Part shown: positions 35,382 to 44,335 of the stretch, one piece after another
Layout of the letters: the number at the start of each line of letters is the position of its first letter
Position numbering within the stretch: position 1 is the stretch's first letter
Source of the DNA: Virgibacillus sp. NKC19-16
Lineage (GTDB): Bacteria > Bacillota > Bacilli > Bacillales > Amphibacillaceae
DNA: 64,000 nucleotides
Assembly: GCF_021560035.1 (NCBI RefSeq)
Contig: NZ_CP074373.1
Span: 1,112,001-1,176,000, forward strand
Reading direction: 5' to 3'
The notes under the pieces: generated by a model
What the model saw: only the letters and a program-made list of their open reading frames with translations
Database searches by the model: none
What the model was told of the DNA's origin: nothing
Made by a program: the position numbers and the translations under genes

Positions 35382-37030
35382 ATGAACTTAGACATTATCG
35401 TTTTTTTCATTTATTTACTAGCTATGCTGGGGATAGGATTATATTTTACCAGGAAAGCATCAGTATCGACAGATCATTATTTATTAGGGAATCGAAAAAT
35501 CGGTGCACCAGTTACAGCTATAAGCATGCAAAGTTCATCTATGAGCGGGTTTATGTTCATGGGTGGGCCTGCGCAAGCATTCCAAGAGGGCTGGCATGCG
35601 CTGTGGTATGCTATAGGTGATGCTGGTGGTTCCATTGTTAATTTATCAGTACTGGGAAAAAGAATGAGAAGGATGTCGCAGTTATTAGGTGCTCTTTCAC
35701 CAATAGAATATCTAGAAAAAAGGTTTGAAAGTACAGCAATCCGTGTGTATGGAGCAGCTGTAGCAATCATATTCCTGTTTGCATATGCATTTGCACAGTT
35801 TATTGCTGCGGGAAAGGCATTGGAAGCCATGTCAGGGTTTTCCTATCAATTGGCTCTTGTTATAGGTATAGGCGTTATAGTTATTTATACTGTTGCAGGA
35901 GGATATCTGGCTGTTGCTTTCAGTGGATTTGTGCAAGGGGTTATTATGCTGATAGGCGTGAGCATAATTGGTATCATGGTATTGCCACAAGTGGGGGGGC
36001 TATCAGGGTTAAATGGACAACTTGCAGCAATTGACCCCACCTATCTTAGCATTTGGGGTAGGGATTTGATCTATTACGGACAATGGGGAGTTATTCTGGG
36101 GGCAGTACTTATTTATGCTATCGGCTATATGGGACTGCCACACGTTTCTGTTAAACATATGTCCATGGAAGGCGCCGATACCACCAAAAATGCAATTCTA
36201 TGGTCAGCAGGATTTAATCAACTATTTACTTTCACCCCTTATATATTAGGACTTTCAGCCATTATACTTATGCCCAGCATTTCAGATCCTGAGATGGTTA
36301 TTCCGGAGATGGTTTATATGTTATTTCCGGGAATAGCAGCGGCGATTTTGCTCTCAGCCATTATGGCTGCCATTATGTCTACATGTGATGCTTTGCTAAT
36401 GCAAGCTGGGACTACACTTTCACGTGATGTTTACAGCCGATTTATAAATAAGAAGGCTAGTCACAAACAACAGTTACTAGTGTCCAGGTTATGTATTTTA
36501 ATTGGGGCATTATCGGTATTGTTGTGGCTATATACGAGCCGCCAACCGTTTTTGCTCTTGTAATATTTGCTTTTGGCGTATTGGGCAATACATTTATGAT
36601 CCCTTATATTGCTTCCGTTTATTCAAAAAAAGCCAATAAAATTGGTATTCTGAGTGCAATGGTCGGTGGCTCTGTAACCAATATTGTGTGGGAGTTATTC
36701 ACGCTTCAAAATGCGACTGGGATACACCCATTTCTGGCAGGGCTGTTGATTTCCCTAATTGCATTTCTGATTGGAAATAAGTTTGGGACGCCTCCTTCAG
36801 ATCCAATTTTGGGTGCATTTGACTTAGCCAAACAAAATAAAAGAATCCCTAAGAAATTGGAAAAGGGAATTTTTGAAGATTTAGCACCTGAAGCACGAAA
36901 TATTTCCTACTTTCTTGAAACAAAAGAAGTCCAGCCGAAATCAAACGAAATGCAACAGGAATCGTCGCTTGACAAAGTGCACAGACGTACAGTTGGAGAT
37001 CCAAAAGTCAGACTAAATTTAGAGGGATAA
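35382..37030 (+). pseudogene. Sodium:solute symporter gene interrupted by one frameshift
   Basis: Two overlapping frames together encode one SSS symporter of about 548 residues. The first (35382 to about 36530) covers helices 1-11, including SSSMSGFMFMGGPAQAF and AAIMSTCDALLMQAGTTLSRD. The second (from about 36530 to 37030) carries the last helices and a hydrophilic tail. Continuity of ILIGALSVL with VAIYEPPTVFALVIFAFG requires one added base near 36525-36535. No slippery heptamer or stimulatory structure is evident, so this is a real mutation or a sequencing error, not programmed shifting. If an error, the transporter is intact. Confidence 0.8.
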
Positions 37031-37034
37031 TGAC

Positions 37035-37520
37035 ATGGGAGAAAAAATCTTAACACAATCAATTAAATTTGAAAAGAAACAAATAGAAACAAGTCTCATG
37101 AAATTACAGCCTGATGCAGAGTATTTAGCGGATAGAATTATCTATTATCCGTATTACTTTTTCATCTATAATGTAAAAGCTAAGAGACTTTTTCTGCCGA
37201 TGGATGAAAAGGTGGGTTGTGCGGTGGATGCTATAAGTGGGAATGGCTCACTGGTAGATTACAACCCGAAATTGGAAGAGACTGAGATATTGGATGAACA
37301 GCGAATGCAGCAATATCAGACACTTGAAGACTGTTTACCCATATCCGAGAGTTTTATCTTTCAATCATTATCTTTAAAAATGAGAATGATTTCTTTCTCA
37401 CACGTCCAGGTAGAAAAACAACAATTATTCTATCGACCTTTCTGGGTGGTTTACAATAAAAAAAGGGATGGACAGGATTTTATTGTGGATGGTGTAACAG
37501 GTCAGTACCATCCTCTATAA
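37035..37520 (+). CDS. 161-residue protein of unknown function with an internal repeat
   Basis: ATG 37035 follows the symporter stop by a few bases, so it belongs to the same operon. It is soluble and aromatic-rich. Two halves share a pattern: YYPYYFFIYNVKAKRL...VDAISG (about residues 38-70) and FYRPFWVVYNKKR...VDGVTG (about 133-158), suggesting an internal duplication. No catalytic motif is apparent. The position hints at a partner or regulator of the transporter. Family not recognised. Confidence 0.7.
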   Translation: MGEKILTQSIKFEKKQIETSLMKLQPDAEYLADRIIYYPYYFFIYNVKAKRLFLPMDEKVGCAVDAISGNGSLVDYNPKLEETEILDEQRMQQYQTLEDCLPISESFIFQSLSLKMRMISFSHVQVEKQQLFYRPFWVVYNKKRDGQDFIVDGVTGQYHPL

Positions 37521-37613
37521 AAAATTATAGGGTGTAAAATAAGGTTGATGAGAACGCTAGGTTTACAGATCGGAAAGCGAATTTTACATATTAAAAATGG
37601 GATTCGTTTCTGA

Positions 37614-37652
37614 GCAGACAAGGGACTTAGCCCTTTGTCTGCAAACTTTTTT
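37614..37652 (+). terminator. Terminator between convergent transporter operon and PucR gene
   Basis: GCAGACAAGGG pairs with CCCTTTGTCTGC (one bulge), loop 6 bases, followed by AAACTTTTTT. Confidence 0.8.
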
Positions 37653-37669
37653 ATGAATAGGGTATCAGT

Positions 37670-39331
37670 TTAGTTAACCAAACCCGTTACATTTAATCTT
37701 TTATTTTCTTTATCAATTCTGCTATTCATTAAATGGTAACCCTTTATAGCAGTTTCTATAGATATTCGGTTCATCGGTTCCATAAAATCTTTGCCTAGAA
37801 TCTGTTCAATTTTATCTAGTCGGTGATATAGTGTTTGCCGAACAATAAATAAACGGTCAGCGGCTTCCTTTTTTGAACCATTACATTCGAAATAAACTTC
37901 AAGTGTCCTTAGAAACTCAGCATCCGTTTTATGGTCATGAGAAATTAAATCACCAATATGTTCATTAATATAAGATTCCAGGTGTCCCTCTTCTTGTATT
38001 TTAAAAAGGAGTTGATAGATACCTATATTTTCATAGTAGAAGCATTGCGAGAGACCCACATTCTGTAACTGAAGAACTTCTTTTGCTTCTATATAACCGA
38101 TTGGTGCTCGAGAAATATTCTGGTAAACCTTACTCACGCCAATGGAAGTGGATCTTCCATCTATAATGTTTTCTTCATCTACGTTGAATATTTTATCAAT
38201 TATAGTTGATAGCCATTTTGTTTCTTTTATTTTTTTGTCTTCAGCAGTAAAAGAACACATTATGGCAATTTCATTCTTTTTAACTGAAACGACCGGAAAA
38301 CAGCCTGATTGTTTAAATAGAGTACGAATCAGCATGGATCGTTGCACTTTTATTTCTTCCCAGTCTTCTTCCATATTTAACGGAGGGGCATTGGTCTGAA
38401 TGATAAAAATTCTATAATATAGATTTTCACTTATGGAAGGGAGAAAGGCTTGAAGTTCTTCTAATTCATAATCTCTCCCTTGAAGTAAATTTTGCACTAA
38501 TTTGTCTTCCATATTTAATTTTCTCTCTTCTATCGTTCTATTTCTTAATAAGATCTGAGCTATCGAAAGTGCAGCACGGTCTAATACAGAGAAAAATAAC
38601 TCATCTGTTTGTTTGTCATCTATATGCAAGCACAGATATCCCCATACTTGCCCTAGTCCTACGACTGGTGCTAAAGCAAATGAGTAATTATCCATTGTAA
38701 TTATTTTTTGTTGTATATTTATTGGATTTGATTTTTTAAAATATTTTTGAAGCAACAGTTCTAAATGACTGGCTTCTGGAGGATAATAATATGATTTTGC
38801 TTCATCGGTTAAAAAAAACACATGTTGATTAAAACTGTTATGTAGCTGCTGTAAGATTTTTAATATGCCATTTGGGGCAAGGGATAGTTCGGTGAATTTC
38901 TGTGTCAATTCACTTAATTGGTTTAGCATTTGGTGATGCTGATTAATAATCAATGTATGTAGATCCTGCGTAATATCAACGAATTTTACAATTTCTTTAA
39001 ATACGATGATGGGGAAATTGTTTTCATCCGCTAATTGTTTTATCTGAGATGTAAGACCAGAGAAATAAGGTCCCAATTCGATACAGATGCCTGCAGTCTT
39101 TTTTTCAATTAATCTTTCATAGGTTGCTGTGGATGAATCAAGTTGAAGATCCAAACCAGTACTAAGAATTAATTCATTCCCATTTATTAGCGTATCAAAT
39201 TTTTTCGTTTCCAATATATGTGTCCATTTTATTTTCTTATTTAACCCTCCAGCCCCTGCTAGGACTACTGCATTTTTAAATGTTTCTCTTGAAAGAACAT
39301 TATTAACAGTTGGTTCAAATTTATTGTTCAA
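37670..39331 (-). CDS. PucR-family transcriptional regulator
   Basis: 553 aa. The N-terminal PucR (PurC-like) ligand domain has the typical beginning with a TWxH-like KWTHILETKKFDTL and NELILSTGLDL, a central GGDEF-like regulatory region, and the C-terminal PucR helix-turn-helix (LRTLEVYFECNGSKKEAADR then LFIVRQTLYHRLDKIEQILG). Relatives activate operons for purine, pyrimidine, beta-alanine or GABA use. It is divergent from the aminotransferase-ald-mmsA operon, 240 bases away, and is its probable activator; the inducer could be beta-alanine or an omega-amino acid. Confidence 0.88.
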   Translation of the reverse strand: MNNKFEPTVNNVLSRETFKNAVVLAGAGGLNKKIKWTHILETKKFDTLINGNELILSTGLDLQLDSSTATYERLIEKKTAGICIELGPYFSGLTSQIKQLADENNFPIIVFKEIVKFVDITQDLHTLIINQHHQMLNQLSELTQKFTELSLAPNGILKILQQLHNSFNQHVFFLTDEAKSYYYPPEASHLELLLQKYFKKSNPINIQQKIITMDNYSFALAPVVGLGQVWGYLCLHIDDKQTDELFFSVLDRAALSIAQILLRNRTIEERKLNMEDKLVQNLLQGRDYELEELQAFLPSISENLYYRIFIIQTNAPPLNMEEDWEEIKVQRSMLIRTLFKQSGCFPVVSVKKNEIAIMCSFTAEDKKIKETKWLSTIIDKIFNVDEENIIDGRSTSIGVSKVYQNISRAPIGYIEAKEVLQLQNVGLSQCFYYENIGIYQLLFKIQEEGHLESYINEHIGDLISHDHKTDAEFLRTLEVYFECNGSKKEAADRLFIVRQTLYHRLDKIEQILGKDFMEPMNRISIETAIKGYHLMNSRIDKENKRLNVTGLVN

Positions 39332-39429
39332 TTCGATCCCTCCGAAGTGTTAATTTAAAATCGGTATAATGTAACACAATGTAAAGTGAAAATCTTAATA
39401 ATTATCTATATAATTAATTATGAACGATG

Positions 39430-39445
39430 TAGAAAGCGCTGTCAA
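39430..39445 (+). promoter_or_regulatory. Weak cre-like site before the aminotransferase
   Basis: TAGAAAGCGCTGTCAA has the AARCG core but two mismatches to the cre consensus. It lies 130 bases upstream of the aminotransferase start in the divergent region shared with the PucR gene. Confidence 0.3.
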
Positions 39446-39574
39446 ATAAGATTTAATAATACGGAAAGAAATGAAGAGCCGATATGGCTAATGACAAATA
39501 GTTGGACAATTAGTAAATTCAACGAGGCTCTTAATGATTTGATTTTATCAATCTTTCGAAAGGAGAGGATGAAT

Positions 39575-40936
39575 ATGAAAACAGTAAATCAAGAAGCACA
39601 GTTACTTAATGAAAAGGATCGGGAAAATGTATGGCACCATATTTCCCAGTATAATGAAAAAAGCTATCCAATGATTGCGTCTGAAGCGGAGGGCTCTTGG
39701 ATCACAGATCATCAAGGAAATAAATATCTGGACGCGATGTCTGGACTTTGGTGTGTAAACGTTGGTTACGGCCGTGAGGAGTTGGCACAAGTTGCATACG
39801 AACAAATGAAAAAGATGGCTTATACATCAATGACACAAAGCCATGTGCCAGGAATTCAGCTTGCTGAAAAAATAAATGATATGTTAGATGATGACTATAT
39901 GATCTTTTATTCGAATAGTGGATCCGATGCAAATGAGGTTGCATTTAAAATCGCCCGGCAATACCATCAACAAAATGGTGAATCTTCAAGATATAAATTT
40001 ATTTCACGTTATAGAGCGTATCATGGTGGTTCTATGGGTGCACTGGCTGCAACGGGCCAGGCATTACGTAAATACAAATACGAACCACTTTCTTCTGGTT
40101 TTTTACATGTAGCCCCTCCTGATAATTACCGGAAGCCTGCAGGAATGTCTGTTGAGGAACACAATTTACAAAGAGCCAGGGAACTGGAAGAGAAAATTAT
40201 TTGGGAGCAAAAAGAGACCATTGCTGGTATTATTATGGAACCACTAATCACCGGTGGCGGTGTGCTAATTCCAGATCCAGTATATGTGAAAGAAGTCGAG
40301 AAAATATGTAAGCGACATGGCGTTTTACTAATTATTGATGAAGTAATCTGCGGTTTTGGTAGAACTGGTAAAGCATTCGGTCATATGCACTTTGATATTA
40401 AGCCAGATATTATTACGATGGCAAAAGGTCTTACAAGTGCTTACCTGCCATTATCAGTCACAGCTGTACGTAAGGATTTGTACGAATCATTTAAAGCAAG
40501 TGAGGAAAATAGTCATTTCCGTCATGTTAATACATTTGGAGGAAACCCTACGTCTTGTGCCGTCGCTTTGAAAAACATTGAAATTATGGAACGAGAAAAT
40601 CTAACAGATAGAGCAGCTGTATTAGGTGACCGACTTCAGCAAGAGCTTGAAGAACTAAGAAGTCATCCGTATGTGGGGGATATTCGCAGTTTGGGCTTTT
40701 TAATGGGGATTGAATTAGTCAAAGATAAAAATACAAAAGAGCCGGCATCCACAGAACGAATCGGAAAAATTATTGGAGACTGTAAAGCGAATGGATTGAT
40801 CATTGGGAAAAACGGAGATACGGTTGCGGGCTATAATAATATACTAACGTTATGTCCACCACTGTCGAGTACAGATGATGATTTGGAATTCATTATTGAT
40901 GTCGTAAAAAAAGTTTTTAAAGATAACGAAGCTTAA
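39575..40936 (+). CDS. Class III omega-aminotransferase (beta-alanine:pyruvate type)
   Basis: 453 aa from ATG 39575, seven bases after AGGAGAG; longer frames reach back into the promoter region. PLP-enzyme motifs: SGSDANEVAFKIAR, RAYHGGSMGALAATG, EPLITGGGVLIPD, IDEVICGFGRTG and the PLP lysine K284 (TMAKGLTSAYLP). Sequence style matches beta-alanine/taurine:pyruvate aminotransferases. With alanine dehydrogenase and malonate-semialdehyde dehydrogenase in the same operon, conversion of beta-alanine plus pyruvate to malonate semialdehyde plus alanine is the best call. 3-Aminoisobutyrate is a likely second substrate; taurine is possible. Confidence 0.82.
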   Translation: MKTVNQEAQLLNEKDRENVWHHISQYNEKSYPMIASEAEGSWITDHQGNKYLDAMSGLWCVNVGYGREELAQVAYEQMKKMAYTSMTQSHVPGIQLAEKINDMLDDDYMIFYSNSGSDANEVAFKIARQYHQQNGESSRYKFISRYRAYHGGSMGALAATGQALRKYKYEPLSSGFLHVAPPDNYRKPAGMSVEEHNLQRARELEEKIIWEQKETIAGIIMEPLITGGGVLIPDPVYVKEVEKICKRHGVLLIIDEVICGFGRTGKAFGHMHFDIKPDIITMAKGLTSAYLPLSVTAVRKDLYESFKASEENSHFRHVNTFGGNPTSCAVALKNIEIMERENLTDRAAVLGDRLQQELEELRSHPYVGDIRSLGFLMGIELVKDKNTKEPASTERIGKIIGDCKANGLIIGKNGDTVAGYNNILTLCPPLSSTDDDLEFIIDVVKKVFKDNEA

Positions 40937-40977
40937 GGTGAGTGAGTTTTAATCTGCTGTAATATGGAGGGATATAA

Positions 40978-42120
40978 ATGAAGATTGGTATACCGCGGGA
41001 AATAAAAAACAATGAAAACAGGGTGGCAATATCTCCCTCTGGTGTCTATACACTTGTAAATTCGGGGCACAAGATTGTAATAGAAAGTCAAGCTGGAGGT
41101 GGGTCAGGTTTCAGTGATGAAGAATATCAGGTGTCGGGGGCTGAGATTGTAAAAGATTCGGAAGAGGTATGGTCTCAGGAAATGGTTATGAAAGTAAAAG
41201 AACCACTCCCGGAAGAATATGACTATTTTTATCCTGGATTACTATTACTTACTTATCTTCATCTTTCTGCTGAGCCAGCTTTAACGAAGGCATTTATGGA
41301 TTCGAAGGTAGTAAGTATCGCATATGAAACCATTCAGGACAAAGATGGCTCCCTGCCGTTACTTGCACCAATGAGTGAGGTTGCCGGCAGAATTGCAACC
41401 CAAATTGGCGCTCAATTTTTAGAAAAAACAAAGGGCGGAAAGGGAATTCTTTTAAGTGGTATCCCTGGTGTTAAAAGAGGAAAGGTAACTGTCATTGGTG
41501 GTGGAGTTGTAGGAACAAACGCAGCTCGTATTGCCCTTGGATTAGGGGCGGAAGTAACTATTATTGATCTGAATGCCAATAGATTGCGAGAGTTGGATCA
41601 TCTATTCGGGAATCAAGTTAACACCGTTATATCAAATCCTTTTAATATAGCTGAAGCCGTAGCGGAATCTGATCTTGTTATTGGAGCTGTATTAATCCCG
41701 GGAACAAAAGCACCAAAATTGGTATCGGAAGACATGGTAAAGGCAATGAAGGAAAAATCGGTTATCGTAGATGTTGCTATTGATCAAGGGGGGATTTTTG
41801 AAACGGCTGATAAAATATCCACCCATGATAGTCCGACTTACGAGAAACATGGAGTCGTTCATTATGCTGTAGCGAATATGCCTGGAGCGGTTCCAAGAAC
41901 ATCGTCACTTGGATTAACAAATGTTACTCTCCCATATGCACTCAAAATTGCCAACAAGGGATATGTTAAAGCAAGTTTAGAAGATGAAGCTATTTTAAAG
42001 GGAATTAATACGATGGATGGGTATGTAACATATAAAGCTGTTGCAGACTCTCATGTAGTGGAGTATAAGGATCCAAACTCCTTATTGAATGATAGAGAAA
42101 TAGCAGCGCAATCATTATAA
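40978..42120 (+). CDS. ald: Alanine dehydrogenase
   Basis: 380 aa, full length. Substrate residues R15 ([14 protein letters not shown]), K74 (KVKEP) and H95 (LTYLHLS) and the NAD fold [20 protein letters not shown] are present, as is the DVAIDQGG motif. It oxidatively deaminates L-alanine to pyruvate and ammonia. Coupled to the aminotransferase it regenerates the pyruvate acceptor and releases the amino group as ammonium. Starts with GGAGGG spacing, 41 bases after the aminotransferase. Confidence 0.93.
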   Translation: MKIGIPREIKNNENRVAISPSGVYTLVNSGHKIVIESQAGGGSGFSDEEYQVSGAEIVKDSEEVWSQEMVMKVKEPLPEEYDYFYPGLLLLTYLHLSAEPALTKAFMDSKVVSIAYETIQDKDGSLPLLAPMSEVAGRIATQIGAQFLEKTKGGKGILLSGIPGVKRGKVTVIGGGVVGTNAARIALGLGAEVTIIDLNANRLRELDHLFGNQVNTVISNPFNIAEAVAESDLVIGAVLIPGTKAPKLVSEDMVKAMKEKSVIVDVAIDQGGIFETADKISTHDSPTYEKHGVVHYAVANMPGAVPRTSSLGLTNVTLPYALKIANKGYVKASLEDEAILKGINTMDGYVTYKAVADSHVVEYKDPNSLLNDREIAAQSL

Positions 42121-42138
42121 TTTTTGGAGGTTATTTAA

Positions 42139-43599
42139 ATGAGTCAAACAAAAGTAAAAACAGTTCAAAACTATGTAGGTGGAGAATGGGTTGAAGCAAA
42201 ATCGGATAAAACAGAATCCGTATATAATCCGGCAACAGGAGAAGTTATCGCACATGTACCGATCTCCTCATTGGATGATGTGGATCAAGCAGTAAACGTT
42301 GCTTCTGAAACCTTTCAAACCTGGAAAGAGGTACCAGTTCCAAAACGCGCACGTATTTTATTTAAATATCAACAATTACTCGTAGATCACTGGGATGAGT
42401 TGGCTGAAATTGTAACCATTGAAAACGGAAAAAGCTTTAAAGAAGCACAAGGGGAAGTACAACGAGGTATTGAGAATGTTGAATTTGCTGCAGGCGCACC
42501 ATCCTTAATGATGGGAGAACAATTGCCATCCATTGCTAATGGACTTGAATCAGGTGTTTATCAGTATCCAATCGGGGTTGTCGGCGGAATTACGCCATTT
42601 AATTTCCCGATGATGGTCCCAGCTTGGATGTTCCCAATGGCCATTGCAACTGGTAATACGTTCGTACTAAAACCATCTGAACGTACGCCATTACTTGCTA
42701 ATCGTTTAGCTGAATTATTAGAAGAAGCAGGATTGCCAAACGGTGTATTCAATATTGTTCATGGTGCACATGATGTGGTGAATGGTCTGCTTGATCATGA
42801 AAATGTAGCGGCAATTTCTTTTGTTGGTTCGCAGCCAGTTGCTGAGTATGTATATAAACGTGGTACAGACAATTTGAAGCGTGTGCAGGCATTATCAGGA
42901 GCTAAGAACCACTCCATCGTATTGTCTGACGCAAACCTGGATAATGCAACAACACAAATTCTTAATGCTGCGTTTGGTTCAGCTGGAGAACGTTGCATGG
43001 CAGCTTCCGTTGTTGCTGTTGAGGAATCAGTTGCGGATGAATTCATTGAACAGCTTACACAAAAAACAAATGAAATTAAAATTGGTAACGGTCTGGATGA
43101 AGGTGTTTTCCTGGGACCGGTTATCCGTGAGAATCATAAAGAGAAAACGTTAAATTATATTGAAACGGGAGAAAGAGAAGGAGCTAAACTCGTTCGTGAT
43201 GGACGTAGCGATAAAGATGCGCAACGTGAAGGTTATTTTGTAGGACCGACTATTTTTGACAATGTAACGACGGAAATGAAAATTTGGCAGGATGAAATGT
43301 TCGCACCTATTCTATCTATTGCCCGAGTCAAGGATCTTGATTCTGCTGTTGACCTAACAAATAAATCACGCTTTGCAAATGGTGCGTGTATATTTACAAA
43401 TGATGGAGGCAGTGTCCGCCAATTCCGTGAAACGATTGATGCAGGGATGCTCGGTGTAAATATTGGTGTGCCGGCGCCAATGGCATTCTTCCCATTTGCT
43501 GGCTGGAAAGATTCGTTTTATGGGGATTTGCATGCGAATGGGAAAGATGGGCTTAATTTTTATACGCGGAAGAAGGTTATTACTACGAGGTGGGTTTGA
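42139..43599 (+). CDS. mmsA: CoA-acylating (methyl)malonate-semialdehyde dehydrogenase
   Basis: 486 aa of the MMSDH branch of aldehyde dehydrogenases. Marks include [31 protein letters not shown], the catalytic cysteine in [12 protein letters not shown] and the lack of the general-base glutamate found in hydrolytic ALDHs (ALSGAKNHS instead of LELGG). It converts malonate semialdehyde to acetyl-CoA or methylmalonate semialdehyde to propionyl-CoA, with CO2 release. It follows ald by 18 bases. It completes beta-alanine use and would also handle thymine-derived 3-aminoisobutyrate and the valine-like 2-oxoisovalerate route. Confidence 0.9.
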   Translation: MSQTKVKTVQNYVGGEWVEAKSDKTESVYNPATGEVIAHVPISSLDDVDQAVNVASETFQTWKEVPVPKRARILFKYQQLLVDHWDELAEIVTIENGKSFKEAQGEVQRGIENVEFAAGAPSLMMGEQLPSIANGLESGVYQYPIGVVGGITPFNFPMMVPAWMFPMAIATGNTFVLKPSERTPLLANRLAELLEEAGLPNGVFNIVHGAHDVVNGLLDHENVAAISFVGSQPVAEYVYKRGTDNLKRVQALSGAKNHSIVLSDANLDNATTQILNAAFGSAGERCMAASVVAVEESVADEFIEQLTQKTNEIKIGNGLDEGVFLGPVIRENHKEKTLNYIETGEREGAKLVRDGRSDKDAQREGYFVGPTIFDNVTTEMKIWQDEMFAPILSIARVKDLDSAVDLTNKSRFANGACIFTNDGGSVRQFRETIDAGMLGVNIGVPAPMAFFPFAGWKDSFYGDLHANGKDGLNFYTRKKVITTRWV

Positions 43600-43649
43600 T
43601 CCACAACAGGATTATAGATTAGATGAAAAATAATGATTGAGATTTTAAT

Positions 43650-43690
43650 AAAACCTTGAAAGGGTATGCTCTTTCAAGGTTTTGTTAATT
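43650..43690 (+). terminator. Terminator of the beta-alanine operon
   Basis: AAAACCTTGAAAG (43650-43662) pairs perfectly with CTTTCAAGGTTTT (43671-43683), loop 8. A diverged second copy of the same hairpin occurs at 44257-44299 on the far side of the toxin module. Confidence 0.85.
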
Positions 43691-43802
43691 ATATTTGTGA
43701 TATGGGGAATAATTCATCGAACATTTATTCTTTATTACTACTAATCTATGAAAAGATATGTTAAAATAATATCAGCAACTACATAGGTATTGTGAGCGGT
43801 TG

Positions 43803-43841
43803 GCCATTTCCTCTTTTTAAGTCCTCAAGAGAGGAGGTGGC
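43803..43841 (+). promoter_or_regulatory. Hairpin that hides the toxin ribosome site
   Basis: GCCATTTCCTC (43803-43813) pairs along its whole 11 bases with GAGGAGGTGGC (43831-43841), two pairs being G-U. The second arm is the Shine-Dalgarno sequence of the small toxin gene, so its translation should be blocked in the folded mRNA. This is a hallmark of type I toxin mRNAs. Confidence 0.75.
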
Positions 43842-43846
43842 AGGGA

Positions 43847-43963
43847 ATGACGACATATGAAACACTGAGTCTGTTAGCTCAATTTGGATTACTCCAAATT
43901 GCTAATTTGACTTTTGTTGTGACTATTGTCGTTTACCTGATAAAAAGAAATAACCGCTCCTAG
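43847..43963 (+). CDS. Holin-like type I toxin peptide
   Basis: 38 residues starting MTTYETLSLLAQFGLLQIAN at ATG 43847, six bases after GAGGAGGTGG. A short polar N-terminus (MTxYE) precedes a single hydrophobic helix and a basic tail (LIKRNNRS). This is the pattern of the putative holin-like toxin family (Hol_Tox) and related Bacillus type I toxins, which depolarise or disturb the cell membrane. The ribosome site is sequestered by an upstream hairpin, and a convergent antisense RNA with its own consensus promoter and terminator overlaps the gene's 3' end. All the parts of a type I toxin-antitoxin system are visible. Confidence 0.82.
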   Translation: MTTYETLSLLAQFGLLQIANLTFVVTIVVYLIKRNNRS

Positions 43964-44076
43964 ACCAAGGCTAGCGGTTACTTCTCAGGTAAACAACAAG
44001 AAAGTTGGCCAACTGCTCTTGATGCAGTTGTAGTTGCCGGTACCGGGTAGTTGATGCTACTCGGTTCCTTATTTAT
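43938..44076 (-). ncRNA. Antisense RNA antitoxin
   Basis: On the minus strand a promoter (44083-44111) would start a transcript near 44076. About 125 bases on it meets the hairpin AACCGCT...AGCGGTT followed by ATTTCTTTTT, a good intrinsic terminator, near 43940. The RNA of roughly 135-140 bases would overlap the last codons and 3' region of the toxin mRNA. Similar 3'-overlapping RNAs (for example SR4 with bsrG) cause RNase III decay and translation block. Ends are predicted, not measured. Confidence 0.72.
44035..44074 (+). terminator. Terminator of the toxin mRNA
   Basis: CCGGGTAG and CTACTCGG (one G-U pair) form an 8-bp stem around TTGATG (about 44043-44064), followed by TTCCTTATTT. This would end the toxin transcript within the start region of the antisense RNA, giving about 100-130 bases of convergent overlap. 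Confidence 0.6.
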
Positions 44077-44082
44077 AAGTAT

Positions 44083-44111
44083 AGTATAAATTTAATTTTT
44101 TATACTGTCAA
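44083..44111 (-). promoter_or_regulatory. Consensus sigma-A promoter for the antitoxin RNA
   Basis: Read on the minus strand, TTGACA (44111-44106) and TATACT (44088-44083) are separated by exactly 17 bases. The strength of this promoter compared with the toxin's is typical of type I systems, where the unstable antitoxin must be in excess. Confidence 0.78.
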
Positions 44112-44256
44112 TGGAAACATTGGTTTGGTGAGTCCTGAGTTTCTAATAAATGATTGAACTATCGGAATGGATATTGGACATATAGTCAGTATTGAGGAGT
44201 TGGATCCTCATAATAAGTACAGTATTTTAGATAAATTGAAAAAAGATTATGATTCT

Positions 44257-44299
44257 ACAAAACCTTGAAGGGCCATACTCTTTCAATGTTTTGTTAATT
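44257..44299 (+). repeat. Diverged second copy of the beta-alanine operon terminator
   Basis: Sequence from ACAAAACCTTGAAG to TTTCAATGTTTTGTTAATTT copies 43648-43690 with several substitutions, including loop and stem changes. The toxin-antitoxin module lies between the two copies. A short frame ending in it (MDIGHIVSIEELDPHNKYSI..., 44170-44271) has no ribosome site and may be a gene fragment. Confidence 0.6.
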
Positions 44300-44335
44300 T
44301 GTTTACCACACCTTAGCCAATCCATATATAATATA

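Noticed and set aside
36490-36560. Programmed -1 ribosomal frameshift in the symporter
   Set aside because: No slippery heptamer and no downstream pseudoknot-like structure; a simple one-base deletion explains it.
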